A stretch of DNA of 64,000 nt from Armatimonadota bacterium (GCA_037138755.1 JBAXHT010000001.1:777805-841804), one strand, 5' to 3'. Positions 1 to 9,207 are shown, counted from the first letter of the stretch. Numbers and translations are program-made. The notes: generated from the sequence alone by a model not told the origin.

Positions 1-1436
1 TCGCCCTCGCCGCCCAAGCCATCGCCCAACTGAGAGACCGCTTCGGAGCCAGGGTCGCCATCATGCACTCCGAGCTCACGCCCGTCGAGCGTCTTGCCAA
101 CTGGCAACGCATCCGCAGCGGCGAAGCGAGCATCGTCCTCGGGCCACGCTCCGCCCTGTTCGCCCCACTCAACAACGTCGGTCTCATCATCATCGACGAG
201 GAGCACGAGGGTGGTTACAAGCAAGAACAATCACCCCGCTACCACGCCCGCGACGTCGCTCGGTTTCTATCGCAGCAGCATAGCTGTCCCCTCGTCCTGG
301 GTTCAGCAACTCCTTCGTTGGAAAGCTTCTTCGAAGCTGAGTCAAACGAAAATGCCGCGGATGAATCAAAGTTAACGCTTTTAACGCTTCCCGTCCGGGC
401 CGCATCGGCCCAGCTTCCCAAGGTCTATATCGACGACCTCACGCAGGTGTACAAACGCGGGGTGCCCAGCATGTTTGGCGAGCTCCTTACGGAGAAACTT
501 CACCAAACAATTGATGCCGGAAACCAGGCGATTCTCTTCCTCAACCGCCGAGCCTATGCCCCGTTCCTGATGTGCCGCGACTGTGGGCACCAATGGACTT
601 GCCCCGAGTGCGCCGTTTCGCTCAGCTACCACCGTGGGATCAACAAGATCAAGTGCCACCACTGCGGATACCAGGAATCCGCTCCACTAGATTGTCCAAA
701 GTGTGCAGGGCTCAAGATCAAGCCGTTCGGCGTTGGAACCGAAAAGGTCGAAGAGTCTGTCCGTGAACATTTCCCCGATGCCCGCGTCGCCCGTCTCGAC
801 CGAGATATCGCCCAAAAGAAGGGGGCACTCGAAGAAGTCATCGCGAACTTCCGCGCCGGGGAGACCAACGTCCTTGTCGGCACCCAGCTGGTCGCGAAGG
901 GTCTGGACTTCCCTGATGTCACCCTAGTGGGAGTGATTGCCGCCGATGTCTCGCTCAACCTCCCTGACTTCCGGTCCTCCGAGCGCACCTTCCAGCTTCT
1001 CAGCCAGGTAGCAGGTCGAGCCGGTCGAGGAACCAAAGCCGGCGAGGTCGTCATCCAAACCTTCAACCCAGAAGCTCAGGCTATCCTGAGCGCGCAGAAT
1101 CACGACTTCCTGGCCTTCTACCAAGCCTGCAAGACGGAGCGGATCCAAGCAGACTACCCGCCCTTCTGCCGCCTCGTCAACATCGTCTTCTCTGGCGAAT
1201 CCCGCCCCGCCGTCCTTTCTCTCTGTGCTCGAGCCTTGGCTCATCTACAAAAAGTCGAAGGGCTGTCCATCCTCGGCCCTGCCGATTGTCCGCTTGAGCG
1301 GCTCAACGGCAAGTGGCGAAGACACCTCTTGATCAAGCATGAGTGTCATCTAGCTGAGATCGGTGCAGCGCTGGATGGGCTGGAAGAGAAGGGTGTGACT
1401 TTGACGATTGACGTCGACGCCTACTCTTTGATGTAG
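1..1436 (+). CDS. priA: Primosomal protein N' (PriA helicase), 5' end missing
   Basis: PriA is the superfamily 2 DNA helicase that reloads the replisome at stalled forks. The reading frame is open from base 3, so the gene starts before the window and only the C-terminal ~477 residues are present. The visible part has a DEEH Walker B box (IIIDEEHEGGY, around 187-220). A cluster of four CxxC pairs at about 570-710 matches the PriA zinc-binding insert. The helicase C-terminal motifs VGTQLVAKGLDFPDVTLVG and QVAGRAGRG follow. The first Met inside the window (base 63) is internal and is not the start. The gene ends in TAG, and 54 bases separate it from the next gene on the same strand. Confidence 0.95.
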   Translation, partial: ALAAQAIAQLRDRFGARVAIMHSELTPVERLANWQRIRSGEASIVLGPRSALFAPLNNVGLIIIDEEHEGGYKQEQSPRYHARDVARFLSQQHSCPLVLGSATPSLESFFEAESNENAADESKLTLLTLPVRAASAQLPKVYIDDLTQVYKRGVPSMFGELLTEKLHQTIDAGNQAILFLNRRAYAPFLMCRDCGHQWTCPECAVSLSYHRGINKIKCHHCGYQESAPLDCPKCAGLKIKPFGVGTEKVEESVREHFPDARVARLDRDIAQKKGALEEVIANFRAGETNVLVGTQLVAKGLDFPDVTLVGVIAADVSLNLPDFRSSERTFQLLSQVAGRAGRGTKAGEVVIQTFNPEAQAILSAQNHDFLAFYQACKTERIQADYPPFCRLVNIVFSGESRPAVLSLCARALAHLQKVEGLSILGPADCPLERLNGKWRRHLLIKHECHLAEIGAALDGLEEKGVTLTIDVDAYSLM

Positions 1437-1490
1437 GCACCCTGGGTGACGCGGGGAACCACAGACTACTGAGGATGGTTAGATCAAAGA

Positions 1491-2462
1491 GTGAAGAAAC
1501 GGCGAAACCAGATTCTGCTCGCCGTTTACTTGCTGGTCATCGCGATCATCCGCTTCGGCTTCGGACCTCGGTCCGAGATGAATTGGTTCACGTACGAGAT
1601 GGTGCATAACGGCATCCTCTTCTTTGTGCCCCTGGGCATCTTACTCGTCCTCATCGGTTTATGGAAACGTAAGTTTCTTCCGTTCGCTTTTGTTATCTTG
1701 TTGGCCAACTGGCTCGTCTTCGCCGACCCAATTCTCCGCCTTCCGAAGCCCCGACTCGCGTCTCACGACTTGCGCCTTATCTCCTATAACATCGCCCACG
1801 GCTGGATCGATATTGAGGGAGTTCGGAAGGTCCTGAGAGACTCTAATGCGGACATCATTTGCCTCCAAGAGGCGGCTACCGATCCCAAGGAGATTGAAGC
1901 TTCGGCCAAAGTTCTTGCCGAGAAGTTGGGTTACAATTTCTGGGTGCAGGAATCGCACAACGCAATTCTGAGTCGGTTCCCCGTTCGCTTGGAGAACGTG
2001 ATCGACGTTCCCACTAAGTGGCCGAACAAGAAGTTTCCGGAGGTCGTGATCTCGACTCCGAAGGGAGACGTAAGAGTCATTTCTGTTCACTTCGAACCCA
2101 GCTGGATCGCCGGCTGGCCGCCAGATCTCTCGAACTGGAAGTCGGTTCTGAGTAAAGTGGTGAACGACCGCCGCGCGCAGGCCGAGATGGTACTTGCAAG
2201 AGTTCGGCAGTCGAGCGAACCGGTGATCGTCGCCGGCGACTTCAATGGCCCGCCCTATACGGAGATTCCTTCCCGGTTCCGCTCCGAAATGACCGACTCC
2301 TTCGCCGCCGACGGCTCAGGATGCGGGATGACGCTGCTGCCGAAATTGCCCTACCAGCGGATTGATTTTGCCTTTGTGCGCGGACTGAAGCCGATGTTCG
2401 CCGAAGTCATCAACTCGAACGCGAGCGACCACCGACCGGTGCTGTTTGAGTTCAACTTCTGA
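1491..2462 (+). CDS. Membrane-anchored endonuclease/exonuclease/phosphatase family protein
   Basis: The protein is 323 residues with a GTG start. The first ~90 residues hold about three hydrophobic segments (ILLAVYLLVIAIIRFGFG, then FFVPLGILLVLIGLW, then FVILLANWLVF). The rest is an EEP-fold metal-dependent phosphoesterase domain: LRLISYNIAH, then DIICLQEA (metal-binding Glu), VIVAGDFNGPP (the conserved D-F-N) and ASDHRPVLFEF (catalytic D-H). This layout resembles bacterial membrane-tethered EEP proteins of unknown substrate. The catalytic domain should face one side of the membrane, probably outside. The substrate (nucleic acid, phosphoinositide or sphingolipid) cannot be told from the sequence. 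Its last bases overlap the end of the convergent gene at 2452. Confidence 0.85.
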   Translation: MKKRRNQILLAVYLLVIAIIRFGFGPRSEMNWFTYEMVHNGILFFVPLGILLVLIGLWKRKFLPFAFVILLANWLVFADPILRLPKPRLASHDLRLISYNIAHGWIDIEGVRKVLRDSNADIICLQEAATDPKEIEASAKVLAEKLGYNFWVQESHNAILSRFPVRLENVIDVPTKWPNKKFPEVVISTPKGDVRVISVHFEPSWIAGWPPDLSNWKSVLSKVVNDRRAQAEMVLARVRQSSEPVIVAGDFNGPPYTEIPSRFRSEMTDSFAADGSGCGMTLLPKLPYQRIDFAFVRGLKPMFAEVINSNASDHRPVLFEFNF

Positions 2463-2889
2463 CTTCCTGTGCCGATCCCGACAAAGTGCTCAAACAAAAC
2501 TCGGCTAACATGAGGGGGCCATAAATCACGAATCCAATGGGCCCGAAAAGGTGCAACGTCAATCGGCTCAGAAACAGCTCCATGGATCGTTCCCGACTTG
2601 GTGGGAGACTTAACTGCTCCGGAATGTAACGATCACGAAGATCAGCGAAAGAAGTCGTCATCGCGTACCAATGGAGAGATCGAGTTTTTGGCACGTTATC
2701 TGGCTGGTCCGCCCTTCGATGCCACAAATCCAATGCATTGCTGACTAAGGACCCAAAGGACAAAGCGAAAAAGACATCGCCAAAGTTCCAACGGTAGGTG
2801 AAGAAACTGAGTACGGTTAATGCCAACCAGTAGAGAGTTTCGTTCCTGGTTAGCAAGAATCCACGCGACCGACTAGACACTGACATCAC
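2452..2889 (-). CDS. Hypothetical membrane-associated protein
   Basis: I do not recognise this 145-residue protein. It has a hydrophobic stretch near residues 20-45 (YWLALTVLSFFTYRW, then FFALSFGSL) and another near 113-135 (HLFGPIGFVIYGPLML), so it is probably an inner-membrane protein with two or more segments. Its start overlaps the stop of the acyl-CoA ligase gene upstream by 4 bases (ATGA), so the two are probably co-translated. The 3' end overlaps the convergent gene by 11 bases. A role linked to lipid activation is suggested only by the neighbour. Confidence 0.6.
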   Translation of the reverse strand: MMSVSSRSRGFLLTRNETLYWLALTVLSFFTYRWNFGDVFFALSFGSLVSNALDLWHRRADQPDNVPKTRSLHWYAMTTSFADLRDRYIPEQLSLPPSRERSMELFLSRLTLHLFGPIGFVIYGPLMLAEFCLSTLSGSAQEVRS

Positions 2890-4556
2890 CCCAAACTAGC
2901 GATAATCTCCGCGTACTTCTCCTTCACAACCTTTCGCTTAATGCTCAGCTTTGGAGTCAAGAATCCGTTATCGATGGTAAACACGTCGTCCAGAACCGCG
3001 AACTTCTTGACCATCTCAAAGTGGGCGATCCGCTTGTTGACCTTATCCAACTCCTTCTTGAACAGCGCCCGAACGGCATCGTTCGAAGCCATCAAATCGC
3101 CCTCGGCCAGCCCAAGCTCGGCCCGAACAGCCTCCTTGTTCGGGAGCAACAAGGCGATACAATGATCCATTCCATCGCCCAAAACCACAACTTCCGACAC
3201 AAAGCGCGACTCGCGAATCCGGTTCTCTATCGGGAGCGGAGCGATGTTCTTCCCGTTCCCCAGAACCAGAATGTCTTTCTTGCGATCAGTGATCTTCAAA
3301 GCCGCACCCTCCATCTCTCCGATATCGCCGGTTTTGAACCAACCATCGGCGTCTAAAGCTTCGGCAGTAGCCTCAGGAAGGTTGTAGTACCCCTTCATCA
3401 CCGTCGGCCCCCGGAAAAGGATCTCCCCATCTTCGGCAAGTTTTAGCTCCACCCCAAGCGGCTCACCAACCGTCCAATACTTGTTGCGTGTGCGGTGATT
3501 CACGCACGATCCGCCAGTGGTTTCGGTCAGGCCGTAGCCCTGTAGAATGTCCACTCCGACCGCCAAATAGAACTCCGCCACGTGCTTTGGCAGGGCAGCT
3601 CCGCCCGAGATGACGGTCCGCAATCGGCCGCCCAACCTCTCCCGAATTTTCGCCCCAACTAAGCCATCCAGCAGGCCGTGTAGCGGAGCAAACCCGCCTT
3701 GCGCCTTCTTTACGCCCTGGGACAAGAAGAGGTGGAAGAGCTTCTGGCGCAAGGGCGGAGCTTTTTTCACGCTATCGACAACTCGATCCATAAACGCCTC
3801 CAGGAACCGAGGAACCGCCGCCATCGCCGTCGGCTGAATCGCCTGGAAGTCGTTCGCCATCGAAGCTAGGTTCTTGTTCATGCCGATGCACCCACCGCCG
3901 TGCCACACCAAACACGTCGCAATCTGCTCGAAAACGTGCGATAGCGGCAGAAAATCGAACAAAACGGTCTTCTCGTCAAACTCAAGATAAGGGCCCGCAT
4001 GCTTGTTGACGGTCAGAAACGCCTCGTGCGTCAACATCGCCCCTTTCGGTTGACCAGTGGTGCCGCTGGTGTAGATAAAGATGCAAACCTCAGTCGGGTC
4101 GGCTGCATCCATCGCCGCATTCCAAGCCGCTTCATCCAAAGCACCCGCGGGCAATGGCTCACGCAGTAATTCCACCCTCAGCCCTTCAATCGGAGCCAGT
4201 TTCGCGGCGTGATCCGCCGAGGCACACAGGGCGACCTTTGCGCCCGAATCCCGAGCGATGTACTCAGCCTGGTCGGCAGGAAGTGTCGGATAGATCGGAA
4301 CGGTGACCAATCCGAGCGACTGCGCCGCATAGTGGGCGTAGAGCCATTCGCCGCAGTTCTCGCTGAGAATGACGAGTCGGTCGCCCTTCTCAAGCCCCAT
4401 TCCGGCCAAAGAAGTTGCGAACGACTGAACTTGTGCCCAGACCTGCGAAAAGGTCAGGGTCTCAAACGCTTTTCCTGACGGCAGCATCAGGGCGGGTCGA
4501 TCCGGGTATTGCCGCGCCACCTCGCGCAGCATGTGCCCAAGCGAGCGGTATTGCAT
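2886..4556 (-). CDS. fadD: Long-chain fatty acid-CoA ligase (AMP-forming)
   Basis: This is a 556-residue adenylate-forming enzyme that activates fatty acids to acyl-CoA through an acyl-AMP intermediate. Visible motifs in order are the P-loop-like IYTSGTTGQPKGAML (residues ~163-177), the A5 motif GYGLTETTGG, the A7 motif DGWFKTGDIGEM, and the A8 hinge ITDRKKDILVLGNGKNIAP. The C-terminal catalytic lysine region is SIKRKVVKEKY. Length and motifs fit the FadD15/AMP-binding long-chain acyl-CoA synthetase group. It begins 11 bases after the end of the lipoprotein gene upstream and runs into the hypothetical membrane gene downstream. Chain-length preference is not deducible. Confidence 0.9.
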   Translation of the reverse strand: MQYRSLGHMLREVARQYPDRPALMLPSGKAFETLTFSQVWAQVQSFATSLAGMGLEKGDRLVILSENCGEWLYAHYAAQSLGLVTVPIYPTLPADQAEYIARDSGAKVALCASADHAAKLAPIEGLRVELLREPLPAGALDEAAWNAAMDAADPTEVCIFIYTSGTTGQPKGAMLTHEAFLTVNKHAGPYLEFDEKTVLFDFLPLSHVFEQIATCLVWHGGGCIGMNKNLASMANDFQAIQPTAMAAVPRFLEAFMDRVVDSVKKAPPLRQKLFHLFLSQGVKKAQGGFAPLHGLLDGLVGAKIRERLGGRLRTVISGGAALPKHVAEFYLAVGVDILQGYGLTETTGGSCVNHRTRNKYWTVGEPLGVELKLAEDGEILFRGPTVMKGYYNLPEATAEALDADGWFKTGDIGEMEGAALKITDRKKDILVLGNGKNIAPLPIENRIRESRFVSEVVVLGDGMDHCIALLLPNKEAVRAELGLAEGDLMASNDAVRALFKKELDKVNKRIAHFEMVKKFAVLDDVFTIDNGFLTPKLSIKRKVVKEKYAEIIASLG

Positions 4557-4567
4557 GCGCCTTTACT

Positions 4568-5050
4568 TTATTCTTTTTTGAACGAGTGTGTCCCGGTTAG
4601 GAAGGCAATTGTCATTTCTGGCGCAATGAATTCGTTGGCGGCTTTGTTGATATTGAAGGTCAGTTTCTGCTGATACGCCTTGGTCAGCTCGTCCGACGGA
4701 ACGTATTTCCGGTTGGGATTAGGACCGTCGTCGTATTCGTCCTTGACTTCAACCTTTTTCGGGCTCAGGATGATCTGATTACCCTTGTAAACCCATTCGC
4801 CTTTGATGTCAACCTGCTGCTGCTCGCCTTCCAGGTGCATCTGGTACGCCTTTTTGTCGAGCAAAATTCGCACATAGCCAGTCAGGGTGTGACGGCGTTG
4901 GTCGTCGGAGGTGTTCGGCCCTGTGCCAACGTTGGAGACGGTGAACTTTCCGACCCACATTCCCAGGAAAGGACGGGTTTTCTGATCGGCTGAAATACAG
5001 CCTTGGAGCGTTAAAGCCGCCGCAGTAGCAAGAAATGCGATTCGCCTCAA
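4568..5050 (-). CDS. Hypothetical lipoprotein
   Basis: The 160-residue product starts with a lipoprotein signal: charged MRR, a hydrophobic stretch and the lipobox LQGC with the lipidated Cys at residue 18. The mature part is probably beta-rich and has no motif I recognise; it contains GEWVYKGNQIILSPKKV and ends in TGTHSFKKE. The start overlaps the stop of the preceding gene by 4 bases, which suggests coupling. It should sit on the periplasmic side of a membrane. Confidence 0.7.
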   Translation of the reverse strand: MRRIAFLATAAALTLQGCISADQKTRPFLGMWVGKFTVSNVGTGPNTSDDQRRHTLTGYVRILLDKKAYQMHLEGEQQQVDIKGEWVYKGNQIILSPKKVEVKDEYDDGPNPNRKYVPSDELTKAYQQKLTFNINKAANEFIAPEMTIAFLTGTHSFKKE

Positions 5051-5382
5051 CGAACCCTCACCTCGTCCGGAAACGACCTGTAAAGCGCCGACTTGAAGTT
5101 CACCACTCTACTAAATACGTTCGCATGCAAGGATTCAATCTCACCGCTTCGTGTCGCGGCGTGGTGGAATGCCTGATCGAGCTGATCCAGGGTTTTTGTC
5201 TGAATACGCACATGAAACTCGCCGAGCCCTTCTGGAGAGAAGCCAAACTTGCGCCGCTCAAGGGTGAAGCTTTCAAGCAGCCCTTGAGACTTAAGCGACC
5301 CCAGGAAGGCGTCGACGGCGTCGCAGAACGCAAGGTCTTCGCGACTATCGCGCAGGTCAACCCAGATGGCGTAAGTGTTCAT
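5047..5382 (-). CDS. Small conserved protein, DUF6614-like
   Basis: I chose the internal ATG at 5382 (protein MNTYAIWVDLRDSRED...) rather than an upstream alternative. A GAGG Shine-Dalgarno lies six bases before it, and the basic upstream extension looks non-coding. The 111-residue product has the pattern of a small alpha/beta (ferredoxin-like) protein: a first strand YAIWVDL, a helix, then RRKFGFSPEGLGEFHVRIQ and a final ALYRSFPDEVRVR. From memory this resembles the DUF6614 family, whose function is unknown. The start codon of the lipoprotein gene overlaps its stop. Confidence 0.6.
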   Translation of the reverse strand: MNTYAIWVDLRDSREDLAFCDAVDAFLGSLKSQGLLESFTLERRKFGFSPEGLGEFHVRIQTKTLDQLDQAFHHAATRSGEIESLHANVFSRVVNFKSALYRSFPDEVRVR

Positions 5383-5532
5383 TCGGTGCCTCAGAGAGCG
5401 TACCTGTCTGGCTTTTGGAGTGCGCGGTACCAGCCGCGCTTTGTCCTTGCTAACTCTGACCAACTTCGGTCTTCGACTTCGACTCACGACCGATCGAAAG
5501 CAAAAGCGCGAATGACTTCGCGCACTCCAAAA

Positions 5533-7914
5533 TCAGGCCTTTGCCGTCTGGAAGCGCATCTTCAGCAACGTCCGAATCTGGATCAACGTAAACCCAACCA
5601 AAATCGAGCCCATCACCCACGCCGCCGCCGTCGCGTAGCCGAACTTGAGATACATGAACGCATTCTGCCAAACCTCAAGTCCAATCGTCCGAGTCGAGTT
5701 CAGGGGTCCGCCTTGGGTCAAAACGAAGATATTCTCCATCGCCTTGAAGCCGGCGATGAACACTCCCAATAGGTTGATTAAGATCAACGGTTTTAATCCA
5801 GGCAACGTGATAAACCGAATCTTCTGAACCCAGCTCGCCCCGTCCAAATCCGCCGCTTCGTACCCCTCGGGCTGAATGTTCTTAAGTGCCGCCAAATACA
5901 AAATCGAGCCTGGCCCTGCCCCCGCCCAGATTCCCGGAAGGACAACGGCAAACATCGCCAACGCGGGATCGCCCAGCCAATCGAACGCGGTCGGCCACGG
6001 CTGGTGACCGATCTGAGCAAAGACAGGATTGATCACGCCCTCAATCACTGGCTTCAACAATGTGTTGAGTAGCCCGGTCGGAGACTTATCGTAAAGCTGA
6101 CGCCAAACGAACGCGATCACAATCGATGAGGTCATCGCGGGCAGATAGAAAACCGTCCGGAAAAACACCTTAAACCGAGGAATCTCATTGAGCGCCAGAG
6201 CCAGGAAGATGGGCATCAGGAACCCAATCGACACCGCCAAGAACACATAAACAAATGAGTTCCACAGCGACTGGTAGAAGAGCGGCTGAGTGAAAACACC
6301 GATAAAGTTGTCCAGCCCAACCCATCGTGCGCCGCGCTGGATTCCGTAATCCTGAAACGCAATCACCAGCCCGCGGAGAAGCGGATAGTAGTGCCAAGTC
6401 GTGATCGTAGCGACCGCGGGGAACAAACAAACCGTCATGAAACGACGCATCTTTGCCCGGTTCGTTCCAGCGGGAATCCGCTCCACAAAGGTGTCCGGAG
6501 TGTCCTTCGCCTTCTTGAAAAGATAAGCCACTAGCCCGGTCACAAACACTCCGAGCGTGACCAAAATCCCAAGCGCCCAGCCGCGCTGACGAGCCAAAAC
6601 CTCCGGCGGAGTGTAGCCAAGCAACTTCTCATCCATTTCGCTCGCCGCCGCCGCCAGAATCTTTTCCGTAGGCTCCGTTGGGTTCAAACGTGCCCGGTCG
6701 AGCATGTTATCCAGCACGGAATACACCTGCTGACAGTTCTTGCCATACGGCTCCGGATGGCCCGTTTTGAATAGTTCCTCGTTTGCCCGCACGTACGATT
6801 CGTCGACTTGCGCCAGGTACTCCGTGTAGCCAAATCGCTTCAAAAAGAGCGGGTTCACCAGGTTGCCCATCCCCATCTCGACGCACTTGTCGGTGTTGAT
6901 CTTCGCGGCATCATCACCGGCGAAGAATTTGATGAACTTCCAGCAGGCCTCGAGCTTCTTCGGGTCGGTCACTCGCGAGGAAATCGCCCACATTCCGGCA
7001 TTGATTTCGTTTGCATATCCCGCCGGTCCCGCCGGAACTTGCGCCATACCAACCACGCTCGGCGAAAGGTCGCTGGACTGGATGAGAACATCGTTCGAGT
7101 AGTTCAGCCACATCGCGGTCTTGCCAGTGCGGATGTCATCAGTGAGGTTCTTTGAGATCGCAGCGGGGGCGTCTTTCCCAACAAGCATTCGGCGGAAGAA
7201 CTCGACTGATTTCGCGGCTTCCGGAGTGTTGATTGCCGACTTCCAACGGGTTCCTTCCTGCTTGACCGCTTCGCCGCCCGCGGCGTAGATGAAGTTCGAC
7301 CACTGGTAGCCGGGAGGCGAAGAAATCATGAAGCCGCTGCGACCTTTCGATGGGTTGCTCAGCTTCTTTGCGTACTCATAGAACTCGTTCCAGTCCTTTG
7401 GCGGTCTCTGGGGGTCTAGGCCGGCTTCTTTGAACAGATCCTTTCGGTAGTACAGCGCAACGGCGACCTGGAAGAACGGGACCGCGTAAACCTTGCCATC
7501 GTAGCTCGTTAGAACGCCTTTGACCGTCGGATTACACCGCTCCATTACCTGCGGATCTTTAGCGATTAGGTCGTCCAACGGACGGCAGAAGCCTTGCTCC
7601 AAGAACGTGTAGTACTGCCTGAAATTGACGTAAAAAACATCCGGCGCCGAGTCGCCCGCCATCGACATGAGGAACATCGAATCGTCAAGATTCCCACCTG
7701 TGAAGCTCAGCCCTCCGGCATTCACGACCCGCATACCTGGGTTAGCTCGGTGAAACTCTTCGAAGGTCTTCCGCTTGATCTGCGCTGAAGTTGAAGTGGA
7801 TTCCTTCGGAGGAATGCCGTACGGCCCTGACATCATCCGGATCGTCAATTCTTCTTGGCACATCGCAACTGCTGCTACAAGCAAACAGAGCAGACAAAGA
7901 AGGCGACGTTGCAT
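5533..7914 (-). CDS. Sugar-type ABC transporter: solute-binding protein fused to MalF-like permease
   Basis: This 793-residue protein joins two normally separate subunits. Residues 1-~430 are a family 1 (MalE-like) solute-binding protein with a signal peptide (MQRRLLCLLCLLVAAVAMCQ) and typical segments such as YAVPFFQVAVALYYRKDLF and GKTAMWLNYS. A membrane segment follows (WALGILVTLGVFVTGLVAYL), then a short basic loop and a MalF-like permease of about six helices with the EAA loop EAADLDGASWVQKIRFITLP that docks on the ATPase. The topology is sensible: binding domain outside, EAA loop inside. I chose ATG 7914 because the longer ORF start at 7950 lies inside a terminator hairpin. No MalG partner or ATPase is adjacent. 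Confidence 0.88.
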   Translation of the reverse strand: MQRRLLCLLCLLVAAVAMCQEELTIRMMSGPYGIPPKESTSTSAQIKRKTFEEFHRANPGMRVVNAGGLSFTGGNLDDSMFLMSMAGDSAPDVFYVNFRQYYTFLEQGFCRPLDDLIAKDPQVMERCNPTVKGVLTSYDGKVYAVPFFQVAVALYYRKDLFKEAGLDPQRPPKDWNEFYEYAKKLSNPSKGRSGFMISSPPGYQWSNFIYAAGGEAVKQEGTRWKSAINTPEAAKSVEFFRRMLVGKDAPAAISKNLTDDIRTGKTAMWLNYSNDVLIQSSDLSPSVVGMAQVPAGPAGYANEINAGMWAISSRVTDPKKLEACWKFIKFFAGDDAAKINTDKCVEMGMGNLVNPLFLKRFGYTEYLAQVDESYVRANEELFKTGHPEPYGKNCQQVYSVLDNMLDRARLNPTEPTEKILAAAASEMDEKLLGYTPPEVLARQRGWALGILVTLGVFVTGLVAYLFKKAKDTPDTFVERIPAGTNRAKMRRFMTVCLFPAVATITTWHYYPLLRGLVIAFQDYGIQRGARWVGLDNFIGVFTQPLFYQSLWNSFVYVFLAVSIGFLMPIFLALALNEIPRFKVFFRTVFYLPAMTSSIVIAFVWRQLYDKSPTGLLNTLLKPVIEGVINPVFAQIGHQPWPTAFDWLGDPALAMFAVVLPGIWAGAGPGSILYLAALKNIQPEGYEAADLDGASWVQKIRFITLPGLKPLILINLLGVFIAGFKAMENIFVLTQGGPLNSTRTIGLEVWQNAFMYLKFGYATAAAWVMGSILVGFTLIQIRTLLKMRFQTAKA

Positions 7915-7939
7915 TACTACCAATATCCTAGCGCAAAAA

Positions 7940-7963
7940 CGCCCCGGCATCGATGCCGAGGCG
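7940..7963 (-). terminator. Rho-independent terminator after PEP-CTERM gene
   Basis: On the minus strand a near-perfect 24-base GC-rich palindrome (only one G-U pair) is followed by GTTTTTG. It lies 19 bases after the stop of the PEP-CTERM gene ending at 7982 and just before the start of the transporter gene, so it separates the two transcription units. Confidence 0.8.
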
Positions 7964-7981
7964 AACCTGAAGTCGCAAGTC

Positions 7982-8617
7982 TTACTTGCGGCGACGTCGA
8001 ATCAAGGCAGCGGCACCGAGTCCGAGCACCGCCATCGAGGCAGGCTCAGGAACCGGGGTGTAATTCTGCGTGATCGAAGTGATCTGGACCTCAACGCCTT
8101 GGCTAGTGTTGAGCAAAAGGTTGTCCTTTTGGCTCAGCCCAGTCGTCATCGGGGAGCTGAACATCGTCGTTGCGCTGAGGCTGAATGGAACCCATTGTGT
8201 CCCAACAACTTCGCTGAAGTTGAACACTGGGTTGCTACTTCCCATGCCGCCTCCGCCGCTATTCAGCGTGTTCTCGGTGAGTGACGCCGTAAAGGTCGCG
8301 GTACCAGTTCCGACGAGCTGACGAACAAAACCACTCATCGTCTGAGTCACCTGGGAGTAAGGAGCACTCGCGGGAGAATTGGCTGTTGTCTGGGTCGTGT
8401 CAAAGGTGTGCCACCAAGTGATGTCAAGCCACTTTCCACTTTGGACGGTCGCTCCGGTCAGATTGGCCGAATAACTATCTCCATTCGTAACAAATACTGG
8501 ACTAAGCGAAGGACTGTTCCCATCGCTATCGAACGTTGTGAAAACCGTAGTGTTGAATAGCGACGCCTGTGAAGCCGCCGCGACCGAGATTCCCAGAAAC
8601 ACGAGAGTTCGCTTCAT
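7982..8617 (-). CDS. PEP-CTERM sorting domain protein
   Basis: This is a 211-residue exported protein with an N-terminal signal (MKRTLVFLGISVAAASQASL). Its C-terminal sorting tail consists of VPEPAS, the hydrophobic MAVLGLGAAALI and the basic RRRRK. In known systems this tail is processed by an exosortase, and such proteins often go with exopolysaccharide. The middle part is Ser/Thr-rich and beta-like, with no recognised domain. The start ATG overlaps the stop of the upstream PEP-CTERM gene (TAATG). A good AAGGAG lies seven bases before it, inside the upstream gene, so translation is probably coupled. No exosortase gene is in the window. Confidence 0.85.
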   Translation of the reverse strand: MKRTLVFLGISVAAASQASLFNTTVFTTFDSDGNSPSLSPVFVTNGDSYSANLTGATVQSGKWLDITWWHTFDTTQTTANSPASAPYSQVTQTMSGFVRQLVGTGTATFTASLTENTLNSGGGGMGSSNPVFNFSEVVGTQWVPFSLSATTMFSSPMTTGLSQKDNLLLNTSQGVEVQITSITQNYTPVPEPASMAVLGLGAAALIRRRRK

Positions 8618-9207
8618 TACTTTGCTCCTTTACGTCTTACCAGCATAGCACCAAGACCTGAAGCCAAGACAACGATGGACACCGGTTCTGGAACTGGAGA
8701 CTGGTGGTAGTTCGCGTTGTAAGTCGAGACTTTAGCGATGCCACCCGTACCGTTCAGATCGATGGTGGTCTTAACTGGGCTCCACTGCGATGGCGCGCTG
8801 GTGAAGCTGTAAGAAAAGGTTGGGAAAGTTGAGCCAGCTGGGTAGTTGATGCTTGGGGCTGTCTCGTTGGTCGCTCCAAAGAAGCTAGTTGAGATGCCGA
8901 CGTTTGCGGAACCTGAGGCGATGCCGTTGCCAGCATTTTGGCTAACTGAGGAAAGGTAGAAACCGGGATCGGCGAACACCGAATACTCGAGCAACATGGA
9001 CTTATTGGTACCGACCGCTACTCCGTTGGGAAGAGCGAAGGCCAAAGTTGTGCCAACCTGCTGTACAGAGATTCCGTTCGCACCTGCTGGGCCACCGACT
9101 GTGTAGCTGTTGCCATCAACAGTGACTGTAGGACCAAAAGTGATCGCCAGGGATTGTCCTGCCGTTCCGAGAATGAGCAACGAAGCTCCAAAACATTTCA
9201 TATTCAT
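8617..9207 (-). CDS. PEP-CTERM sorting domain protein
   Basis: With the ATG at 9207 this is a 196-residue exported protein. The signal is MNMKCFGASLLILGTAGQSLA, and the C-terminal sorting tail is PVPEPVS, then IVVLASGLGAMLV, then RRKGAK. The longer ORF would place ~28 extra residues before the signal peptide, so I reject that start; ATG 9201 is an alternative. The body is Gly/Ser/Thr-rich and I cannot assign a fold. It is the first gene of a two-gene unit with another PEP-CTERM protein. Both are transcribed divergently from recA across a 234-base gap. Confidence 0.8.
   Translation of the reverse strand: MNMKCFGASLLILGTAGQSLAITFGPTVTVDGNSYTVGGPAGANGISVQQVGTTLAFALPNGVAVGTNKSMLLEYSVFADPGFYLSSVSQNAGNGIASGSANVGISTSFFGATNETAPSINYPAGSTFPTFSYSFTSAPSQWSPVKTTIDLNGTGGIAKVSTYNANYHQSPVPEPVSIVVLASGLGAMLVRRKGAK

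Noticed and set aside
5035-5772. 245-codon plus-strand frame across the DUF6614-like gene and the transporter gene end
   Set aside because: It overlaps two better-supported minus-strand genes and is Arg/Gln-rich without a domain.
7915-7950. Longer N-terminus of the fused transporter protein starting at 7950
   Set aside because: The extra codons lie in the terminator hairpin of the upstream gene, and the signal peptide begins properly at 7914.
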